Assembly (NCBI GenBank): GCA_041287335.1
Contig: JBEULM010000061.1
Coordinates: 1-56,160, forward strand
Origin: Hydrogenobacter sp.
Lineage (GTDB): Bacteria > Aquificota > Aquificia > Aquificales > Aquificaceae
Length of the DNA stretch: 56,160 nucleotides
Direction of reading: 5' to 3'
Made by a program: the position numbers and the translations under genes. Below the pieces are notes generated by a model. It saw nothing but the letters and a program-made list of their open reading frames with translations. It made no database searches and was not told the DNA's origin. Shown here one piece after another: positions 8,728 through 16,966 of the stretch (the stretch's first letter is position 1; each line of letters starts with the position of its first letter).

Positions 8728-10366
8728 CGCTATCCTCTATATCTAAGAGGTTAAAGACTTTACCTCTTCTCGTATCTATGCTGTAAACTATCCTCTTATT
8801 TGAGGATAGCACTCCTTGTATCTTTTTTCCCCAGATGTTGTTATAACTGATGAAAGTTATGTTAGGGTATGCCTTTAAAATTAACCTACCGTTATTTGTT
8901 TCCACTTTTTCAATCCTGAGAGGATCAGACACAAACACGGGCTGTGGAAAACCTTCGCCGTAAGGCTCAAGCATCTTAAGACTTCTGACTATAGCTTCAT
9001 CTACATGTAGAGGATTAAGAAACATATCTATGTAAAGTCGTGGTTCTTCCCTCTTTATTTCCGAAAACACTTCGTCAATCATCCTCTCAAAATTGTTCAA
9101 ATACTCGATCTTTATAGTTAAACCCGCAGCACCTGTATGCCCTCCCCATCTTATAAACATGTGTGAGAGTTTTTTCAACCCTTCGTAAACATTTATACCT
9201 TCCACGCTTCTTACGGAAGCTGTTGCAAACTCTTTCCCTACTGAAAAGACAGCTGAAGGCTTTGAAAGTGTACTTGAAAGCTTACCTGCCACTATACCGG
9301 CTACACCGCTTGCCCATTCACCCATACGCACAACCAGAAAATTTCTCTCTCTCTGAGAGTGTATTTCACTCATAGCTCTTTCAAAGGCTATACTGGAGAT
9401 ATACTTTCTGTACTCGTTTGCTTCCTCTACCTTTCTGAACCACATCCTTGCAGTGGCTTCATCCTTTGAAAGTAAAAGATTCATCGCTATCTTTGGTTTG
9501 GAGACTCTGCCAGGTGCGTTAAGCCTCGGAGCTATGGAAAAAGTTATGTCCCTTGAGGTGATCTCATCTCTTATGCCTATACCTTCTATTAAAGCCTTTA
9601 TACCGTATGCTTTGGTTTCTCCTCCTGTCATTATGTAGTTGAGCATCCTTATACCGTTAGATACGAGTATGCGGTTTAAAGGATTCAAAGGCATAACATC
9701 TGCGAGAGTACCTATGGCTGTGAGGTAAAGGTAATCTCTTACATCTATGTCTATCTCAAGCTCTTTTCTCAACCTTGCAACCAGATAAAAGCTCAAAGCT
9801 ACGGAGGATATCTCTTTTAGTTCATCGGGTGTAGTTTGATCTATCTTAGGGTTTACTATCAGCGCTTTGGGTAATTCCTCATGGGGATTATGATGGTCTA
9901 TTATGATGGTTTCTATCTTTGAATCTTTTAATTCCTCAATGGCTGTTGTGCCATTATCAACCGTTATAAGAAGCTGTGCATATTTGGCAAAAGTGTCCAC
10001 CATCTCTTTACGAAGTCCGTAACCCGTCTGTCTTGTGGGGAGTACGGAGTAAACCTTTGCACCAGCTCTCTTTAAAAAGTCATACAGTATAACACTTCCC
10101 GTCACACCATCCACATCATAGTCCCCATAGATAATTATCCTTTTGCCCTCTTTTACGCTTCTTACTATCTTTTCCACAGCCTGTTCTATGTTTGGTATGA
10201 GGTAATAGGGTAGGAGGTTTTTGAGCCGGTTGTCAAACACCCTATCATCTAAGTTTCTGTTGGCGAGTATTTGAGCGATCAGGTATCCATACTTTTCCTG
10301 CATATCCTTCTGTGGAGTTATCAGCTGGCTCAGGATAACCCACTCCCTTCCAGATATGCCTCTCAT
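8714..10366 (-). CDS. recJ: single-stranded-DNA 5'-3' exonuclease RecJ
   Basis: RecJ degrades ssDNA 5'-3' in recombinational and mismatch repair. The 550-aa protein carries the DHH-family motifs in order: YGDYDVDG, LITVDNGT, the DHHNPH motif III and DVMPLNPLNR in the catalytic core, then DHHA1 with GGHTGAAG near residue 410, and an OB-like C-terminal domain. Length is typical. The start overlaps the murC stop by 4 bp, so the genes are probably coupled. Confidence 0.95.
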   Translation of the reverse strand: MRGISGREWVILSQLITPQKDMQEKYGYLIAQILANRNLDDRVFDNRLKNLLPYYLIPNIEQAVEKIVRSVKEGKRIIIYGDYDVDGVTGSVILYDFLKRAGAKVYSVLPTRQTGYGLRKEMVDTFAKYAQLLITVDNGTTAIEELKDSKIETIIIDHHNPHEELPKALIVNPKIDQTTPDELKEISSVALSFYLVARLRKELEIDIDVRDYLYLTAIGTLADVMPLNPLNRILVSNGIRMLNYIMTGGETKAYGIKALIEGIGIRDEITSRDITFSIAPRLNAPGRVSKPKIAMNLLLSKDEATARMWFRKVEEANEYRKYISSIAFERAMSEIHSQRERNFLVVRMGEWASGVAGIVAGKLSSTLSKPSAVFSVGKEFATASVRSVEGINVYEGLKKLSHMFIRWGGHTGAAGLTIKIEYLNNFERMIDEVFSEIKREEPRLYIDMFLNPLHVDEAIVRSLKMLEPYGEGFPQPVFVSDPLRIEKVETNNGRLILKAYPNITFISYNNIWGKKIQGVLSSNKRIVYSIDTRRGKVFNLLDIEDSDGFG

Positions 10367-11721
10367 ATCTTTACAGGCTCCAAAAATTCCTCACACCATT
10401 TGGATATACTTCCAGCACCCATAAAGAGTATCACATCTGTGTCTCTTGCTTCCCTTCTGATGGCATTGAAAAGCTCAGCTCTGTCTTCAAAAAAATTGCA
10501 TCCTGCAAGTTTTGCTAAAACTTCCGCCGAGACACCGTAAAGATTTTCCTCACCTGCGGAGTATATATCCGTTAAAAAACATACATCGGACTCTTTTAAA
10601 ACTTGGGCAAACTCCTCAAGGAGGTAATAAGTCCTTGAATACCTGTGAGGCTGAAAAACGAGTAGAAGCCTTTTTTTCGGATACATCTCCCTGAGTGCGC
10701 TTATAACCGCCTTTATTTCTGTAGGATGGTGTCCATAATCATCGTAAACTAAAGCACCATTGAAGTAACCTTTGAACTCAAGCCTTCTTTCCGCATTTTT
10801 AAAGGTCTCTAAGGCTTTTTTTATTGTATCTACAGAAATCCCCATCTGCAAGCTGACCGCCACACTTGCAAGGGCATTATACACGTTGTGCCTTCCAGCT
10901 ACTGAAAGTTTTATCCTTTCTAAAGGTTTTTCATAAAAATAAAGGTCAAACTGGTAACACCCCCTTTCAATATTTATGCTTCTTGCCATCACATCAGATG
11001 ATTCCTTTATACCAAAGGTTATCAGGCGCCTCTTGACCTTCTTCATCACATCTTTAGAGTTCTCGTCATCCGCATTCATAACGCAAAACCCGTAAAAAGG
11101 AACACTGTTTGCAAACCTCAAAAAAGCAGATTTTATCTCTTCAAGATCCTTATAGTATCCCAGGTGTTCTCTGTCTATATTGGTTATTACAGCCACTGTC
11201 GGCATAAGCTTTAAAAAAGAACCGTCGCTCTCATCCGCTTCAGATATGATAAGGTCATCTTTTCCAAATCTTGCATTCCCACCAAATTTTTGCAAAACAC
11301 CACCTATGATCACTGTAGGATCGTATCCAGCATCATGTACTATGTGCGCTATCATAGAGGTTGTTGTAGTTTTTCCGTGAGAACCACAAACCGCTATACC
11401 CTCCCTTATTCTGAAAAGCTCGGCTAACATTTCCCCCCTGGATATTGTTGGTATACCCATCCTTTTTGCTTGAATTATCTCCGGATTGTCTTCAGATACA
11501 GCGGATGAATAAACTACCACATCCACATTCTCCACATTTTCAGGCTTATGTCCAATGGAAATCTTAGCTCCCTTTTTTCTCAAAAGCTCCACGTTCTTGC
11601 TCTCCCTAAGATCGGATCCCGAAACTTTATAACCCATCTCAAGAAGTACCTGAGCTATCCCACTCATGCCTATACCACCAATACCCACAAAGTGAAACCT
11701 TCTTATCCTTTCTCTGAACAT
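10363..11721 (-). CDS. murC: UDP-N-acetylmuramate--L-alanine ligase
   Basis: MurC adds L-alanine to UDP-MurNAc in the cytoplasm, the first amino-acid step of peptidoglycan synthesis. The 452-aa protein has the N-terminal UDP-binding GIGGIGMSGIA motif, the ATP-binding loop GSHGKTTTTSM, the central SEADESDGSF and NIDREHLGYY motifs, and the C-terminal GHHPTEI/FQPHRYSRT domain. No other mur genes are present. A minus-strand TATAAT box (11732-11737) lies 10 nt before the ATG and there is no clear SD. It leads the leftward murC-recJ-DUF2227 operon and diverges from the leuS beta gene. Confidence 0.97.
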   Translation of the reverse strand: MFRERIRRFHFVGIGGIGMSGIAQVLLEMGYKVSGSDLRESKNVELLRKKGAKISIGHKPENVENVDVVVYSSAVSEDNPEIIQAKRMGIPTISRGEMLAELFRIREGIAVCGSHGKTTTTSMIAHIVHDAGYDPTVIIGGVLQKFGGNARFGKDDLIISEADESDGSFLKLMPTVAVITNIDREHLGYYKDLEEIKSAFLRFANSVPFYGFCVMNADDENSKDVMKKVKRRLITFGIKESSDVMARSINIERGCYQFDLYFYEKPLERIKLSVAGRHNVYNALASVAVSLQMGISVDTIKKALETFKNAERRLEFKGYFNGALVYDDYGHHPTEIKAVISALREMYPKKRLLLVFQPHRYSRTYYLLEEFAQVLKESDVCFLTDIYSAGEENLYGVSAEVLAKLAGCNFFEDRAELFNAIRREARDTDVILFMGAGSISKWCEEFLEPVKI

Positions 11722-11731
11722 CCGAATTAAA

Positions 11732-11755
11732 ATTATAAAGGTAAGGTGGTAAAAT
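11732..11755. promoter_or_regulatory. divergent -10 boxes for murC and leuS beta
   Basis: The 40-bp divergent gap contains TATAAT on the minus strand (11732-11737, 10 nt from the murC ATG) and TAAAAT on the plus strand (11750-11755, 6 nt from the leuS beta ATG). No Shine-Dalgarno sequence precedes the leuS beta start, which fits a leaderless transcript. Assigned by sequence and spacing only. Confidence 0.45.
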
Positions 11756-11761
11756 AGAGTT

Positions 11762-12634
11762 ATGAAGATCGGAGAATTTCTGAAGGAGCATAACCTTTCC
11801 GTTGGGGATAACTTCAGATTTCTTCTTGAAAAACTCGGTATGTATGACGAGCGATTTGTGAAAGAGTTAGAAGATCAAATAGGCGAACCTGCTAAGATGT
11901 CCAAATCCAAAGCCAACACTGTGGACCCGGAAGAAGCTATAAAAGCTTACGGTGCTGATACCATAAGACTATACATTCTCTTTGCGGGTCCTGTAGAGAA
12001 GGATTTTGAATGGACGGATGAGGGTGTACAAGGAGCTTACAGATTTTTGAGAAGACTCTGGAACTATTTTCATAAATACCTTGAAGATATTGCACATGTG
12101 AATTACACAAAAGATGAGCTTTCAGGTCTTGATGGCAGCGCGAAGGAAATAAGGAGAAGAACACACCAGACTCTGAAAAAGTATCTTTCCGATATGGAAG
12201 ATCTGTCCTTTAATACAGCTATCGCCAGCATAATGGAGCTGATGAATACGCTTCAGGACTTTGATCCAAAGCAAGAAAGCGATTTCAAAGCTTTGAGGGA
12301 AAGTATTGAGATCATTCTCTTCATGCTTTATCCGATCACTCCCCATATATGTGATGAGCTATGGAGCAGGCTAGGACAAAAAAAATCAATGGCTTTTTAT
12401 CCTTTCCCTCAGCCCGACGAGGAAGTTATAAAGATAGAAGAACTTGAGATCCCGGTACAGATAAACGGGAAACTAAGAGCGCATATAAAGATTCCCGTAG
12501 AAGCAAGTGAGGAAACTGTAAAATCCATAGCCCTTTCAAACGAAAAAGTCAGTAAGCTCTTGGACGGCAAAGAGCTAAAGAGGATCGTCTATGTTAAGAA
12601 TAAACTCCTTAATTTGGTGGTGAAAGATGGATAA
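11762..12634 (+). CDS. leuS: leucyl-tRNA synthetase beta subunit (split LeuRS, KMSKS half)
   Basis: This is the C-terminal half of a class I leucyl-tRNA synthetase encoded as its own gene. The 290-aa product begins with about 40 residues of unique sequence. It then has KMSKS at residues 45-49 (in AKMSKSKANTVDPEEAI), the RLYILFAGPVEKDFEW stem-contact block, the anticodon-binding helical bundle (CDELWSR) and the LeuRS C-terminal domain. There is no HIGH motif, no editing domain and no in-frame coding sequence upstream, where murC starts on the other strand. This is the known Aquifex-type alpha/beta LeuRS. The alpha gene must be elsewhere in the genome. It is not a pseudogene: length and ends fit the known beta subunit of about 289 aa. 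Confidence 0.93.
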   Translation: MKIGEFLKEHNLSVGDNFRFLLEKLGMYDERFVKELEDQIGEPAKMSKSKANTVDPEEAIKAYGADTIRLYILFAGPVEKDFEWTDEGVQGAYRFLRRLWNYFHKYLEDIAHVNYTKDELSGLDGSAKEIRRRTHQTLKKYLSDMEDLSFNTAIASIMELMNTLQDFDPKQESDFKALRESIEIILFMLYPITPHICDELWSRLGQKKSMAFYPFPQPDEEVIKIEELEIPVQINGKLRAHIKIPVEASEETVKSIALSNEKVSKLLDGKELKRIVYVKNKLLNLVVKDG

Positions 12635-12806
12635 CCTTTTGGCATGGCTTCTTTTTCTGGTAAAACTGATCTTTGCGATGTTTTTAATAGGTATTCCTCT
12701 ACTTTTAATAATCGTATTCTTAGCCAATGCCCTTTACAAAAGGGTAATTCCAAGGTATGAGAAACTAAAAGAGGGAAAGATTAAGGAAGATCAATCAAAA
12801 CCATAG
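12627..12806 (+). CDS. 59-aa single-pass membrane protein
   Basis: An ATG at 12627 overlaps the leuS beta stop by 8 bp and opens a 59-codon frame ending in TAG at 12804-12806. The product is a strongly hydrophobic helix (about residues 4-36, LLAWLLFLVKLIF then IPLLLIIVFLANAL) followed by a basic, charged tail. The overlap with leuS suggests translational coupling. Its 3' end overlaps the convergent pentapeptide-repeat gene by 16 bp. Not recognised; the transmembrane pattern and coupling argue that it is real, but no function can be given. Confidence 0.6.
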   Translation: MDNLLAWLLFLVKLIFAMFLIGIPLLLIIVFLANALYKRVIPRYEKLKEGKIKEDQSKP

Positions 12807-13369
12807 CTCTCAAATTCGTTCCATGATGATGGAGGGTTCTCCCCACCCCATGGTTTTTTACCGTAAAAGATGGATCCCTCGTCTTTTATGTTGTCAAAAG
12901 TGGTATTTCTGAAACTTACCTTTCTGAGATCGGCATATGATACATCAACGTCTTTCAATAGTGTATTTTCAAAAGTGGATGACCTTACATATGAGTTTTC
13001 GAAAGAGGAGCTAAGTATCTGTGTATTTATAAACTCTCCGTCAGGTATCTGACAAACCGAAAGATCACACTTCTCTATAAAGCATCCCATAAAACTCGCC
13101 TGTCCCATGAAAGCTCTGGAAAAGGATGAGTTGGTGAGGCTGCACCTTATAAATTTAGCTCTCTGCAGATTTGCATAGTTAAAAATGCATTTATCAAGCA
13201 GGCAGTCCTGAAAGACGACCTCACCTAAAAAGGCTTCTGAAAAGTCAACATCTATAAGCGTACATTTTGTGAATCTGGCGCAGGTAAGTGTAGAGGCTCT
13301 AAAACTTCCCTTTTGTAAAATCAGGCTCTCAAACTCCCTAAACGAAAGGTCCAGATCTTCGTAATTCAT
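12791..13369 (-). CDS. pentapeptide-repeat protein
   Basis: The 192-aa product shows repeated five-residue units of the A(D/N)(L/F)xx or Sxx(F/L) type through residues 20-160, for example FSEAF, NYANLQRAKF, SSFENS and SYADLRKVSF. These build a right-handed quadrilateral beta-helix. Several cysteines fall in the repeats (CARF, KCTL, CLLDKCIF). There is no signal peptide, so it is probably cytoplasmic. Its start overlaps the korB stop by 4 bp, so it is likely co-transcribed with korAB. The role is unknown. Confidence 0.85.
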   Translation of the reverse strand: MNYEDLDLSFREFESLILQKGSFRASTLTCARFTKCTLIDVDFSEAFLGEVVFQDCLLDKCIFNYANLQRAKFIRCSLTNSSFSRAFMGQASFMGCFIEKCDLSVCQIPDGEFINTQILSSSFENSYVRSSTFENTLLKDVDVSYADLRKVSFRNTTFDNIKDEGSIFYGKKPWGGENPPSSWNEFESYGFD

Positions 13370-14253
13370 ATAGCCTTAGGTTTGCACACATCTATAATAG
13401 TTTGCACATCTTCCACAGGTTTGTATCGCCTTTTTACAGACATCATTCTATCTTCGTATGTTTCCATCTGTACTTTGTAAAATACACCTATAGGCACCGG
13501 GGCATTCGGGTCGTAATAGTGATCCAGATCATGAAAGGCAAGATCAAGAGCTTTTCTGTAGTCTGATGGATCGTGTCCTTGCTCGTTGATGTCTTTCACT
13601 TTCCCTTTATAATACTGAAAGGTATCCACCTTGTTGAAAGTGGGACATGGTGATATTACGTTTACAAAAGAAAATCCCTTATGCATTATAGCCTGCTTTA
13701 TTATCTCCGTCATATGTTTTAAGTTCCCAGCGTAGGTCTGAGCGACAAAAGTAGCACCATAAGAAAGCATAGTAGCTATAGGATTTACAGGTCTATCAAT
13801 AGAACCGTATGGGGTGAGAGAACCGTAAAGTCCCTCCCTTGACGTAGGTGATATCTGGTTTTTCGTTAGACCGTAAACCTGATTATCCATACATATGACA
13901 GTTATATCTATGTTTCTACGAGCTGCGTGAGGATTATGCCCAGCACCAATGGAAAATAGATCTCCGTCACCGGTTTCTACTATCACTGTGAGATCGGGTC
14001 TTGCCAACTTAATACCTATAGCTATAGGGATCGCTCTTCCGTGCAAGGAGTGTACCGAGTAGTTTTTAACAAAAAGCGGAAGCCTTGAAGAACACCCTAT
14101 ACCAGAGACTGAGACTATGTTTTCTGGTTTCAAACCAAGTTCCGAATAAGCTCTTGTCAAAGCTGCCACCACGCCAAAATCACCACACCCAGAACACCAA
14201 GTGGGTTCTACATCGCTTTTGTAGTCTGCAGGTCTCAGATGTACTTCCAACAT
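13366..14253 (-). CDS. korB: 2-oxoacid:ferredoxin oxidoreductase beta subunit (two-subunit, Kor type)
   Basis: The beta subunit binds thiamine diphosphate and a [4Fe-4S] cluster. The 295-aa protein has cluster cysteines in WCSGCGDFG (Cys20, Cys23), at Cys54 (GIGCSSRLP) and in SPCPTFN near residue 200. Its ThDP/Mg motif starts GDGDLFSIG and runs to MDNQVYGLTKNQ. The QISPTS loop is typical of the KorB/two-subunit group. SD AAGGAGG precedes the ATG. It lies 12 bp after korA. In Aquificaceae this enzyme reductively carboxylates succinyl-CoA to 2-oxoglutarate in the reverse TCA cycle; substrate choice is inferred from family and context. Confidence 0.92.
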   Translation of the reverse strand: MLEVHLRPADYKSDVEPTWCSGCGDFGVVAALTRAYSELGLKPENIVSVSGIGCSSRLPLFVKNYSVHSLHGRAIPIAIGIKLARPDLTVIVETGDGDLFSIGAGHNPHAARRNIDITVICMDNQVYGLTKNQISPTSREGLYGSLTPYGSIDRPVNPIATMLSYGATFVAQTYAGNLKHMTEIIKQAIMHKGFSFVNVISPCPTFNKVDTFQYYKGKVKDINEQGHDPSDYRKALDLAFHDLDHYYDPNAPVPIGVFYKVQMETYEDRMMSVKRRYKPVEDVQTIIDVCKPKAI

Positions 14254-14265
14254 AATTCACCTCCT

Positions 14266-16089
14266 TTAAATTAGTCCGTAGGCTTTCTCACCATACAGAT
14301 CCGCAGGTGTTAATCTGCCTTCTTCAATGTGAGGATTTTCAAGTAGATACTCCAAAAACTCCTCTATTTCTTTGGGTATAAAGGGTTCCCCTCTGTAAAT
14401 GCAGTAACTTATTGGTCTTATATGTGCTTCGGCTTTCAATATTGTGGCAAGCTGACCGCTCCAGTTACTTTCTGGCATTACTATCCTTTCACATTTCTTT
14501 GCAAAGTTCTCAACTATGTCTGTTCGTACAGGCCAAAGTAGCTTTGGATACATAGCATTAATCCTCCTGCCTTTGCTCCTCAACCTTTCAACCGCCTCTT
14601 TTGTAGCGGATGCGGTAAGACCCCACGATATGATGCCTATATCAGCCTTTTCAAAGGGTGTGTCAATTTCATAAAATCTTTCTGCGTCCTCATCCAAAAG
14701 TTTCTTCATCTTTTTGAACCTCTTTTCCATCTGCCAAGTTCTTATATCGGGTCTGTTTCTTGGGTCTGAATTTTCCTGACGTTCAAGCCCTGTTATGGCA
14801 TGTATGGCATTCGGATCTCCAGGGATACCCATAGGTGTTATACCATCTTCAGTAAACAGAGCATACCTTAAAAACCTTCCAGCCTTTCTGAATTTACCTT
14901 CTCTGTCTTCCTCTAAGCTGTAAACCCATCTATCTATAACCTTTATATCTTTTACCTGCGGTGTAGGGAAAGCTTCCGCCCTTAAAGAAAGTGATGCATC
15001 TGTAAGCACTATAACGGGTATCTGATACTTTTCTGCTAAGTTGAAAGCTTCCACGGTGAGGTGAAAACTTTCTTCTACATTTGTGGGTGCAAGTACAGCT
15101 CTCGGTATCTCACCGTGTCCCGAATATACAGCGTGGTAAAGATCCCCTTGCTCATGCTTTGTAGGCATACCTGTCGCAGGTCCAACCCTCTGCACATCCA
15201 CTATCACTATGGGAAGCTCAGTCATACCCGCGTAAGATAGGAACTCAGTCATGAGACAAAGACCAGGACCAGAGGTGGCGGTCATAGCCTTCATACCTGC
15301 AAAAGAAGCTCCCAAAGCCATACCCAAAGATGCTATTTCGTCTTCAGCCTGATACAGCCATCCCCCAACTTTTATGAGGTCTTCAACTATGTAATTTCCT
15401 ACGGTGGTAGCTGGTGTTATTGGATAAGCTGCATAAAACTTGCAACCTGCCACCACGGCACCCTTGGCTATGGCTTGATTGCCTTCCATTATCACCACGT
15501 CCTTAGGTTCTTTTGAAGGTGGGAAAGTATACCCATCTATTTTCTTTAAGTTCTCTTTGACATAATTTACCCCTGTCTCCAAAGCCTTATAATTAAGTTC
15601 CACCAATTGTTGCCCTTTCCTGAAAAACTTTGCCTTTATAGAATCCTTTATGGACTCAATAGGTATGTCAAACAATCCGCAAAGCACTCCTAAGGCTATT
15701 ACGTTCTTAGTTATATATGCCTTCATTACATCCTTTGCGAGGTAAGAGAGAGGGACAGGATACACAATAACACCTTCGTGCTTTTCAGGTTCAAAATCTG
15801 AAGAATCGTAAACCAATACGGTACCGGGTTTTAAGTGTTTTCTGTTGAATTCGTAAGCCTCTCCGTTAAAACAGCAGAGTATATCAAAGCCATCTCCAGT
15901 TGTATAAAGCTTCTTATCTGAAAATCTCACTGTGGATTGAGCATATCCACCCTTTATCTCGGCTGGAAAGCTCTTAAAGTTAACCACATAGTAACCAGCC
16001 CTCGCTGCAGACTCTGTTAAAAAATCTCCTGCTGAGATGACACCTTCACCACCTTCGCCACCAATCTTGATGGTCAAATCAAATGCCAT
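14266..16089 (-). CDS. korA: 2-oxoacid:ferredoxin oxidoreductase alpha subunit (gamma-alpha fusion)
   Basis: The 607-aa protein fuses the gamma domain (residues 1-185, starting with a GGEGGEGVISAGDFL motif) to the alpha or pyrimidine-binding domain. The latter carries YPITPATTVGN, a glutamate-containing QAEDEIASLGMALGASFAG loop and the TSGPG motif. This fused form defines the two-subunit KorAB class, in contrast to the separate subunits of the neighbouring for operon. SD AGGAGG precedes the ATG. It is divergent from forD across a 146-bp gap that must hold both promoters. Confidence 0.93.
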   Translation of the reverse strand: MAFDLTIKIGGEGGEGVISAGDFLTESAARAGYYVVNFKSFPAEIKGGYAQSTVRFSDKKLYTTGDGFDILCCFNGEAYEFNRKHLKPGTVLVYDSSDFEPEKHEGVIVYPVPLSYLAKDVMKAYITKNVIALGVLCGLFDIPIESIKDSIKAKFFRKGQQLVELNYKALETGVNYVKENLKKIDGYTFPPSKEPKDVVIMEGNQAIAKGAVVAGCKFYAAYPITPATTVGNYIVEDLIKVGGWLYQAEDEIASLGMALGASFAGMKAMTATSGPGLCLMTEFLSYAGMTELPIVIVDVQRVGPATGMPTKHEQGDLYHAVYSGHGEIPRAVLAPTNVEESFHLTVEAFNLAEKYQIPVIVLTDASLSLRAEAFPTPQVKDIKVIDRWVYSLEEDREGKFRKAGRFLRYALFTEDGITPMGIPGDPNAIHAITGLERQENSDPRNRPDIRTWQMEKRFKKMKKLLDEDAERFYEIDTPFEKADIGIISWGLTASATKEAVERLRSKGRRINAMYPKLLWPVRTDIVENFAKKCERIVMPESNWSGQLATILKAEAHIRPISYCIYRGEPFIPKEIEEFLEYLLENPHIEEGRLTPADLYGEKAYGLI

Positions 16090-16151
16090 AAGTTACCTCC
16101 TAACAGAGAATAATTTAAAAAGTAAGTAATATTTTACCAGATATAAATCAT

Positions 16152-16167
16152 TACGATAAATATCATA
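16152..16167. promoter_or_regulatory. near-palindrome in the korA/forD divergent gap, possible operator
   Basis: The 16-bp sequence TACGATAAATATCATA is an imperfect dyad (6 of 8 pairs match) placed centrally between korA and forD. It could be a binding site for a dimeric regulator controlling both oxidoreductases. AT-rich intergenic DNA gives chance dyads, so support is weak. Confidence 0.25.
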
Positions 16168-16177
16168 AGTTTTCCAC

Positions 16178-16183
16178 TTGACA
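16178..16183 (+). promoter_or_regulatory. possible -35 box (TTGACA) for the for-dab operon
   Basis: A perfect TTGACA lies 52 bp before the forD start. No perfect -10 box sits at 17 bp; the nearest AT-rich candidates are GCTAAT-like bases at a short spacing. The first gene has a strong SD (AAGGAGG), so unlike many first genes in this window it should have a leadered mRNA. Confidence 0.35.
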
Positions 16184-16235
16184 ACCCTTTAGTACATGCT
16201 AATTTTTTGATAATCCAAAAGCAAGGAGGTAAAGA

Positions 16236-16949
16236 ATGCCTATGGAAGTAGTTCCAGGACCGGCAGGTTATATACCCACACCGCCAGCTTTTGAGGGTGT
16301 GGAATTACCACCTCCCGGCAAGGCGCTTCTCTATGGAAAGATAGTTGATGAAGAGATTGCTATGCGAGAAGCGGCAAAGGCGATGCTCACTCGTAGAAAC
16401 CCCACCATATTCCCCGGTCCTCTAATACTCTGGGGCTGGAACGCCGGCGCCATGGAAAAAGCTAAGGCAGTGCTTGAACTCGCTATGGAAATCCCCAATT
16501 GCAGGATAATACCCATGCCCGACTACAGACCCAAATATCCAAAAATAGACCCGGAGGCGGAAATAAACCCGAACCATCCAAACCTTACCATACTTCACAA
16601 CAAGATAGAAGCGGCTATATTCGTGGGGATTCATTGTCACTATGCAAACCTATCCTTAAGAATGATAAGAGCAGGAACGAACTGCTTTACCATAGCCCTG
16701 TGTGCGGAGATGGGACACGAGGACGCCATGGTGTCCATAAGGGATGCGCATGCTGAAGAGATAAGGAAGTTTAAGGACGTTTTAGTTAAGGTAAGGGAAG
16801 AGCTTGGAATAAAGTGGGAGCCAAAGCTTCCACCTGAAAATCCATCACTGCCAAAAGAAGAATATCAAACCCTTTCCGTCCTTGACTACGGAGAGTACTC
16901 TTATCTGCTCATACCCAGAAGGGGTGAGCATGTCACAGAAAGTGAATAA
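16236..16949 (+). CDS. forD: five-subunit 2-oxoacid:ferredoxin oxidoreductase, ForD-like subunit
   Basis: The 237-aa soluble protein opens the five-subunit oxidoreductase cluster. It contains FPGPLILWGWNAGAMEKA, IFVGIHCHYANL and a TFCI-like NCFTIALCAEMGHED region, recalling CO-dehydrogenase beta/ForD-type accessory subunits of Aquificaceae oxidoreductases. It has no ThDP or Fe-S signature. Position (first, before alpha, beta, gamma and a small ferredoxin-like subunit) matches the D-A-B-G-E order described for the 2-oxoglutarate enzyme of Hydrogenobacter. Strong SD AAGGAGG. Base composition here is higher in GC than in korAB. Confidence 0.82.
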   Translation: MPMEVVPGPAGYIPTPPAFEGVELPPPGKALLYGKIVDEEIAMREAAKAMLTRRNPTIFPGPLILWGWNAGAMEKAKAVLELAMEIPNCRIIPMPDYRPKYPKIDPEAEINPNHPNLTILHNKIEAAIFVGIHCHYANLSLRMIRAGTNCFTIALCAEMGHEDAMVSIRDAHAEEIRKFKDVLVKVREELGIKWEPKLPPENPSLPKEEYQTLSVLDYGEYSYLLIPRRGEHVTESE

Positions 16950-16966
16950 AAGTTGGAGGTAGTATC

